This document shows positions 59,837 to 64,000 of a stretch of 64,000 nt of DNA, in pieces. Location of the stretch: NCBI RefSeq assembly GCF_004307995.1, contig NZ_SIRE01000034.1, positions 38,587-102,586 on the forward strand. Reading direction: 5' to 3'. The translations under genes and the position numbers were made by a program. Position 1 is the first letter of the stretch, and each line of letters starts with the position of its first letter. Source of the stretch: Paenibacillus thalictri. Its GTDB lineage: Bacteria; Bacillota; Bacilli; Paenibacillales; NBRC-103111. Below the pieces are notes generated by a model, which had not been told where the DNA came from, made no database searches, and saw only the letters and a list, made by a program, of their open reading frames with translations.

Positions 59837-61261
59837 TCATAAAAACTTCCGGTTATGCTTTTTCCCGTCATACGAAAACAATACGGGCTTATCCTCCACG
59901 ACCGTTTCGAGATGTATGTTTTTGCCCCATAATTGATGGATGTAAGGCATCGTCCGCTCCACGTATTTCAAATCCAGCTCGACGCCCTCGTACATATGCT
60001 TTAAATACAATTCGCCGCTGCGCAAAAAGTCGCCGTCCTGCACGACAATGTACGGAAAGCCGCCGTTCACTCGGGAATACACAAGCTGATCGCGGATGTT
60101 TTCCCATGTTTTGTCGGTGATTTTCCATTCCTGGCCTTTTTTCTCGAACACGTACAGATCCAACTCGTCGACAAGCTGCTTGGTCATGTAGTTGCGGATA
60201 AAGGAGATGTCGGAGTCGAACTCCCGCACCTCGAATATTTTGCTTCTGCCGTGGCCCGGCTCGCGATGATCGCGGCTCCGCTCCTCCGGAGTCGGGTTGT
60301 CCCAGCGCTTCTCGATGTCTTCGAAAATTTTAAGCCCGAGATAATAAGGGTTCAAGCTGTGGCGTGACGGAATGACGACCGAAGAGTTCAGCTTGGCGTA
60401 TTCGATCGTTTCGTCTTCGGCCAAGTCGAGCTCGCGCACGATGCGTTGATGCCAATACGAAGCCCAGCCTTCGTTCATGATTTTTGTTTCGATTTGCGGC
60501 CAAAAATACAGCATCTCATCGCGCAGCATGGTCAGAATGTCCCGCTGCCAATGCTCCATGTACGGCGCATGTTCTTCGATAAACAACAGAAGGTCTTTTT
60601 CAGGTTTGGCCGGAAATCTTTTTCGGTCGTCTTTGGACTCTGCCTGATCCGCTTTACTGTGGTCCAAATCCCACAAATCCTCATAGCCGAATTTGCGTTC
60701 CTTGGTTTCTTCAACGGCCGGCTTCCGGTCTTGGCGCTGCTGTCCGCCGCGGTAAGGCTTGGTAATTATCGGATCGACATGTTCCTGGATACCGAGGACC
60801 GCATCAATGAACTTTTCTACCCTGTCGGTACCGTATTCGATCTCGTATTGGCGGATGCGCTCGGCCGTGGCCGACATGCTTTCCACCATATTGCGGTTCG
60901 TTTTGGAGAAACGGACGTTGTTTTTGAAAAAGTCGCAGTGCGCCAGCACGTGGGCGACAATCAGCTTGTTCTGGATGAGCGAGTTGCCGTCCAGCAAAAA
61001 GGCGTAACATGGATCGGAGTTGATGACCAGCTCATAAATTTTGCTCAGTCCAAAATCGTACTGGGTTTTCATTTTATGGAATGATTTGCCAAAACTCCAA
61101 TGACTGAAGCGAGTGGGCATGCCATAGGCTCCAAATGTATAAATGATGTCCGCCGGGCATATCTCGTAGCGCATCGGGTAAAAATCGAGCCCGAACCCGG
61201 TGGCAATTTCCGTAATCTCGGAAATGGCGTATTCCAATTGCTTGATTTCGTCAGACCTCAT
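59837..61261 (-). CDS. spoVR: Stage V sporulation protein R (SpoVR family)
   Basis: The 474-residue protein is full length for SpoVR, needed for proper spore cortex formation in Bacillus; its biochemistry is unknown. Family stretches include YEICPADIIYTFGAYGMPTRF, LVINSDPCYAFLLDGNSL, VLAHCDFFKNN, EGWASYWH and LNPYYLGLKIFEDIE. Its ATG overlaps the yhbH TGA by four bases, so the two are translationally coupled. The third usual partner, PrkA, is encoded 47 kb away at 10687. A terminator follows. Confidence 0.96.
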   Translation of the reverse strand: MRSDEIKQLEYAISEITEIATGFGLDFYPMRYEICPADIIYTFGAYGMPTRFSHWSFGKSFHKMKTQYDFGLSKIYELVINSDPCYAFLLDGNSLIQNKLIVAHVLAHCDFFKNNVRFSKTNRNMVESMSATAERIRQYEIEYGTDRVEKFIDAVLGIQEHVDPIITKPYRGGQQRQDRKPAVEETKERKFGYEDLWDLDHSKADQAESKDDRKRFPAKPEKDLLLFIEEHAPYMEHWQRDILTMLRDEMLYFWPQIETKIMNEGWASYWHQRIVRELDLAEDETIEYAKLNSSVVIPSRHSLNPYYLGLKIFEDIEKRWDNPTPEERSRDHREPGHGRSKIFEVREFDSDISFIRNYMTKQLVDELDLYVFEKKGQEWKITDKTWENIRDQLVYSRVNGGFPYIVVQDGDFLRSGELYLKHMYEGVELDLKYVERTMPYIHQLWGKNIHLETVVEDKPVLFSYDGKKHNRKFL

Positions 61262-62424
61262 GCGCCGGCCGCCCTCCCTCCGTCGGAGCCCTTCGGAAAG
61301 AATGTTTTCAGCGCCTTATAGACTTCGCCTTTTTCGCGCAGCACGTAATAAACGAACTTCGGATCGTGCAAATTGCGGTACGCGGACATCAGCGTGCTGC
61401 TGCGGTTGTATTGGTTCACTTCGCCATAGCCGAACATGTTGCAGCGTTTGGTCAGCTCGGTTATCAGCTTCACACACCGCTCGTTGTCGCTTGTTAAATT
61501 ATCTCCGTCCGAGAAATGGAACGGATAAATGTTATAGGAAGCCGGAGGGTACTGGCGGTCGATGATGTCCATGGCGAGCTGGTAAGCCGATGAACAGATG
61601 GTGCCGCCGCTTTCGCCCTTAGTGAAAAATTCCTCTTCCGTAACAATTTTGGCTTCCGTATGGTGGGCGATGAAAATGATTTCCACCTGCTCGTATTTGG
61701 TGCGCAGAAACCGCGTCATCCAGAAGAAGAAGCTGCGGGCGATATATTTTTCGAACGAACCCATGGATCCCGACGTATCCATCATGGCCAAAATTAAGGC
61801 GTTGGAGTGGGGCTTGATGATTTCGTCCCATGTTTTGAAGCGCAGGTCTTCCGGGTTGATGCCGTGGATCCCGGGATTTCCCGAGGTCGCGTTGCGCCGA
61901 AGGTTTTCGAGAATCGTCCGCTTTTTGTCGATATTGGACATGATGCCTTTTTTCCGTATATCGTTAAAAAGAATCTCCTTTGTCGTCAGATTGTGTTTCT
62001 CCTTCTGCTGCAGATTGGGCAGTTCCAGCTCTTCGAACAGCATCGTCTGGAGCTCCTCCATGTTCACTTCAGCGTCGTAGTAATCTTCTCCCGGCTGATC
62101 CCCGGCGCCTTCGCCTTTGCCCGGCCCTTGAGCGGGCGAAGGGTCTACTCCTAACACGTCGCCTACCTTGCTGTCCCCATCACCTTGCCCCACATGCTTG
62201 CTTTTGTTGTAGTTGTAGCGAAACCGGTATTCATCCAAGCTTTTGATCGGCACTTTAATAATTTGCTTGCCGTCGGACAAAATGATGCTTTCGTCGGATA
62301 CGAGGTCCGGCAAATTTTGCTTGATCGCGTCGCGCACTTTCTCCTGGTGGCGGGTTTGATCTTGATAACCCTTGCGGTGAAGCGACCAGTCTTCGCGTGA
62401 AACGGTAAATAAAGGTTCTGTCAT
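61258..62424 (-). CDS. yhbH: Sporulation protein YhbH (YeaH family)
   Basis: The start (complement of 62422-62424) has GGGAGGTG six bases upstream; a longer upstream frame is rejected. The 388-residue protein begins MTEPLFTVSREDWSLHRKG and carries a C-terminal von Willebrand A-like domain (LILAMMDTSGSMGSFEK gives the DxSxS metal site). YhbH is mother-cell sporulation protein and in enterobacteria YeaH works with the kinase YeaG (PrkA). A Gly/Asp-rich segment (about 95-125) is likely flexible. It forms an operon with spoVR. Confidence 0.95.
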   Translation of the reverse strand: MTEPLFTVSREDWSLHRKGYQDQTRHQEKVRDAIKQNLPDLVSDESIILSDGKQIIKVPIKSLDEYRFRYNYNKSKHVGQGDGDSKVGDVLGVDPSPAQGPGKGEGAGDQPGEDYYDAEVNMEELQTMLFEELELPNLQQKEKHNLTTKEILFNDIRKKGIMSNIDKKRTILENLRRNATSGNPGIHGINPEDLRFKTWDEIIKPHSNALILAMMDTSGSMGSFEKYIARSFFFWMTRFLRTKYEQVEIIFIAHHTEAKIVTEEEFFTKGESGGTICSSAYQLAMDIIDRQYPPASYNIYPFHFSDGDNLTSDNERCVKLITELTKRCNMFGYGEVNQYNRSSTLMSAYRNLHDPKFVYYVLREKGEVYKALKTFFPKGSDGGRAAGA

Positions 62425-62724
62425 GCGGTACACCTCCCGTGAATTGGATAAAACACAAAAATGCCGCGTGAACCGTAACGCTTCCTTGCAGCATGAGGTG
62501 ACAATGGGATGGCCAGCCAAAAGAAAAAGATAGCTTGTTACCAATATATTCACGAACGGGGGGGATATGTGACGCAGACAAGTCCCTATTTTTTTGGATC
62601 GGGTGGAGCAGGGGGGGAGACGGAATTGGCTGCACTTAAATATCGTTTGATAAAGCCGGAATATGATAAAATGATAATAAGCAAAGCTGGAGAAGTGAAC
62701 AATGAAACGTGAAGGGGCGAGCGA
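62425..62724. other. Divergent region before the MNT/HEPN pair
   Basis: It holds the promoters of yhbH (minus) and of the nucleotidyltransferase gene (plus; TTGATA near 62648 and AT-rich sequence after it). A 67-codon frame (62509-62712) has no ribosome site and is not annotated. Confidence 0.4.
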
Positions 62725-63087
62725 ATGAATAAGTTAACTGCGGAGCAAATATCTACGCTAACGGATGTGGAACAAAAATCTATCCATAAACTCAAAGAAA
62801 GAGTATCGGAAATATTTCATCTTCAAAGTCTGATTCTGTTTGGTTCCAAGGCGAGAGGGGATTTTGAGGATAGCTCTGACGTTGATGTATTGGTTCTTGT
62901 TGAAGAAGAGAAGGACTGGCATAATCAGGAGAAGCTTTCCGATATTACATTCGAGATAAATATGAAATACGACACCCAGTTAACATGTATCCTGGAAAAT
63001 TGCAGGAACTGGGAAACGGAAGATGAAGGCATCTGGCTCCCTCTGAAAGATAATATTTCTCGGGAGGGGATTGTGATTGAGATATAA
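62725..63087 (+). CDS. MNT-type nucleotidyltransferase (MntA-like antitoxin)
   Basis: The 120-residue protein has the minimal nucleotidyltransferase signature GSKARGDFEDSSDVDV (40-55) with metal-binding D52 and D54. In the MNT/HEPN toxin-antitoxin systems such a protein neutralises the HEPN RNase, in characterised cases by transferring AMP to it. Its end overlaps the HEPN gene by 11 bases, the usual arrangement. AT content is higher than in neighbouring genes, which would suit acquired DNA. Confidence 0.88.
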   Translation: MNKLTAEQISTLTDVEQKSIHKLKERVSEIFHLQSLILFGSKARGDFEDSSDVDVLVLVEEEKDWHNQEKLSDITFEINMKYDTQLTCILENCRNWETEDEGIWLPLKDNISREGIVIEI

Positions 63088-63478
63088 TAAAGCTTCCGAA
63101 GTCATGTTGATGAAAGCTCGGCAGAAGCAGGCGCTTGCTGAATTATCCTTCGAGAAAGGGTTGTACGATAGTTGCGTCAGTGAATTATACTACTCTGCTT
63201 TTCAAACAGTTACAGCGCTTATTCTGCTCAGGGGCGAGACGATCAGCAACAAACATACCTACGTCAGAGGCTGGGTAAACAAGCATCTTGGGCTCACGGG
63301 TTTACTTTCAACTGATTTGGTCAAAATGTACAACCGTTTGATGGATCATCGAGCGGAAGCTGATTACAGCGCGGAAGTTTCTTTTGGAAGGGAAGAAGTG
63401 GCCGGACTCATGGAGCAAGTCAAGGTCTTTAACGAGGCGATTTTGCAAATTATTTCCAAAGGAAAGAAGCATGGCTAA
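63077..63478 (+). CDS. HEPN-domain protein (probable RNase toxin of the MNT/HEPN pair)
   Basis: TTG at 63077 with GGGAGGGG seven bases upstream. The 133-residue helical protein has the HEPN pattern: YDSCVSELYYSAFQTVTAL, then HRAEADYSAEV, the R-x-x-x-D-Y variant of the HEPN C-terminal motif rather than the RxxxxH of canonical RNases. It is translated from inside the nucleotidyltransferase gene. It may be the toxin of the pair; because the motif departs from RxxxxH, nuclease activity is not assured. Confidence 0.82.
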   Translation: MRYNKASEVMLMKARQKQALAELSFEKGLYDSCVSELYYSAFQTVTALILLRGETISNKHTYVRGWVNKHLGLTGLLSTDLVKMYNRLMDHRAEADYSAEVSFGREEVAGLMEQVKVFNEAILQIISKGKKHG

Positions 63479-63551
63479 GGGGGTGTTTTAAGTTCCGTCT
63501 GGGACTTGTTTCCATTTTTTTAGAAAACTGCGTTATGACTAGGGGGAGCAT

Positions 63552-63806
63552 ATGAATAAAGCAGTAAAAGAAGCGGCCTGGGTCGACGCCAAAAAACGAT
63601 GCGGGTTAAACGATGAGGAGATTCGCATGGCCAAAGAGCTTGGCATGACGCCGCACAGCCTGACAAAAAATATCCCTTCACGCTCTCAAATGTGGAAAGA
63701 ACCTGTCAGTGTATGGGTACGGGAACTGTATGCCAAGAAATTTGGCAGGGCAATTCCAAACAAGATGAATCCGAAGAGAAGTGGGAAATCAGAAAATAAG
63801 CAATAA
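63552..63806 (+). CDS. Small conserved protein of unknown function
   Basis: The 84-residue protein begins MNKAVKEAAWVDAKKRCGLNDEE and contains AKELGMTPHSLTKNIPSRS, WKEPVSVWVRELYAKKFG and a basic tail. I recall similar short proteins in Bacillota, but no function is known. An AGGGGGAG ribosome site precedes the ATG, and a terminator follows at once. Confidence 0.75.
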   Translation: MNKAVKEAAWVDAKKRCGLNDEEIRMAKELGMTPHSLTKNIPSRSQMWKEPVSVWVRELYAKKFGRAIPNKMNPKRSGKSENKQ

Positions 63807-63807
63807 C

Positions 63808-63850
63808 AAAGCTCTCCCGACGATCGTTGATCGTATGTGGAGAGCTTTTT
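63808..63850 (+). terminator. Rho-independent terminator
   Basis: AAAGCTCTCC and GGAGAGCTTT pair, followed by TT. Confidence 0.85.
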
Positions 63851-63873
63851 AGTTGAGGCAATTTGATAGACTT

Positions 63874-64000
63874 GAGGCTGTAAAATTCTTTGTGTAAACT
63901 CCAAACCTATTACAATAGAGTTACTTAGGAAGGGTTGGGAGAACACATGGGATTATGGTCCAAGGAACAGCTACGACAATTTATTAAGGAAAACAAGCTT
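63874..64000 (+). mobile_element. Left end of an IS256-like insertion sequence, cut by the window edge
   Basis: GAGGCTGTAAAATTCTTTGT begins at 63874 and resembles the terminal inverted repeats of IS256-family elements as I remember them. A frame with a transposase-like N-terminus starts 73 bases on. The right end and target duplication are outside the window. Confidence 0.55.
63947..64000 (+). CDS. IS256-family-like transposase, N-terminal 18 codons only
   Basis: The visible part reads MGLWSKEQLRQFIKENKL, which I recall as typical of the N-terminus of one IS256/mutator transposase group (MG-W-KEQI--FIKE). The AGGAAGGGTTGGGAG stretch supplies a ribosome site. Only 18 codons are in view, so the assignment is tentative. 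Confidence 0.5.
   Translation, partial: MGLWSKEQLRQFIKENKL

Noticed and set aside
62425..62553. A 43-residue N-terminal extension of YhbH
   Set aside because: GGGAGGTG directly precedes the inner ATG, whose product starts with the family's normal N-terminus.
62509..62712. A 67-codon plus-strand frame before the nucleotidyltransferase, with an internal GTG after GGGGGG
   Set aside because: No convincing ribosome site or family, and it overlaps the probable promoter region of the MNT gene and the 5' region of yhbH.

Overview
The window looks like a chromosome segment of a Gram-positive, endospore-forming Paenibacillus-type bacterium (Bacillota, Paenibacillaceae). Supporting signs are AGGAGG-type ribosome binding sites with frequent TTG/GTG starts, the sporulation proteins SpoVR, YhbH and PrkA, an AbrB-family regulator, an SLH-domain surface protein, YesM/YesN-type two-component genes, and several carbohydrate ABC importers that lack their own ATPase. 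All identifications come from reading the sequence; no database search was run.

Layout. Bases 1-10308 hold housekeeping and envelope genes: the 5' part of thpR, serC, an orphan PhoP-like response regulator, trmL, an AbrB-like regulator, a 32-residue membrane peptide, a phosphodiester-glycosidase/coiled-coil pair, two thioredoxin-reductase-like flavoproteins, a polysaccharide deacetylase, a DUF2161 protein that appears to start at AUC, and a glycerol-1-phosphate dehydrogenase. Bases 10309-22592 hold prkA behind an array of four stem-loops, a His/Gly/Pro-rich protein, a LytTR-like/PAS histidine kinase, an SLH surface protein, a TPR protein, a repeat-containing coiled coil, a DUF2334/FG-GAP protein and a MATE exporter.

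Bases 22838-37309 are a sugar region. A plus-strand operon (two permeases, a binding lipoprotein, a sugar isomerase-like protein and a Gfo/Idh/MocA dehydrogenase) is followed by a YesN/YesM pair. A minus-strand operon (binding lipoprotein, two permeases, a mannonate-dehydratase-like enzyme) sits behind a FadR-type GntR regulator with three TTGTCCTACAA-like operators. A cation diffusion facilitator follows.

Bases 39006-49738 are the most coherent system: a LevR-type activator, a near-consensus sigma-54 promoter, a mannose-family PTS (IIB, IIA, and IIC fused to IID), two SIS-domain sugar-phosphate proteins, NagA, and the locus's own HPr and Enzyme I. In principle this locus carries the whole phosphate relay from PEP to an incoming (amino)sugar.

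Bases 49922-64000 hold an orphan type III-like DNA methyltransferase, a third ABC importer (LplB/YtcP type) with a membrane-bound AraC regulator, a Rieske/amidohydrolase pair, spoVR-yhbH, a MNT/HEPN toxin-antitoxin pair, a small conserved protein and the left end of an IS256-like element cut by the window edge.

Several families of small hairpin-forming repeats are scattered between genes: a 97-bp tandem duplication at 7934-8144, the stem-loop array before prkA with a related unit before a SIS gene, and a palindromic element at 47970-48040 with a diverged relative at 37458-37513. No tRNA, rRNA or CRISPR array was seen.
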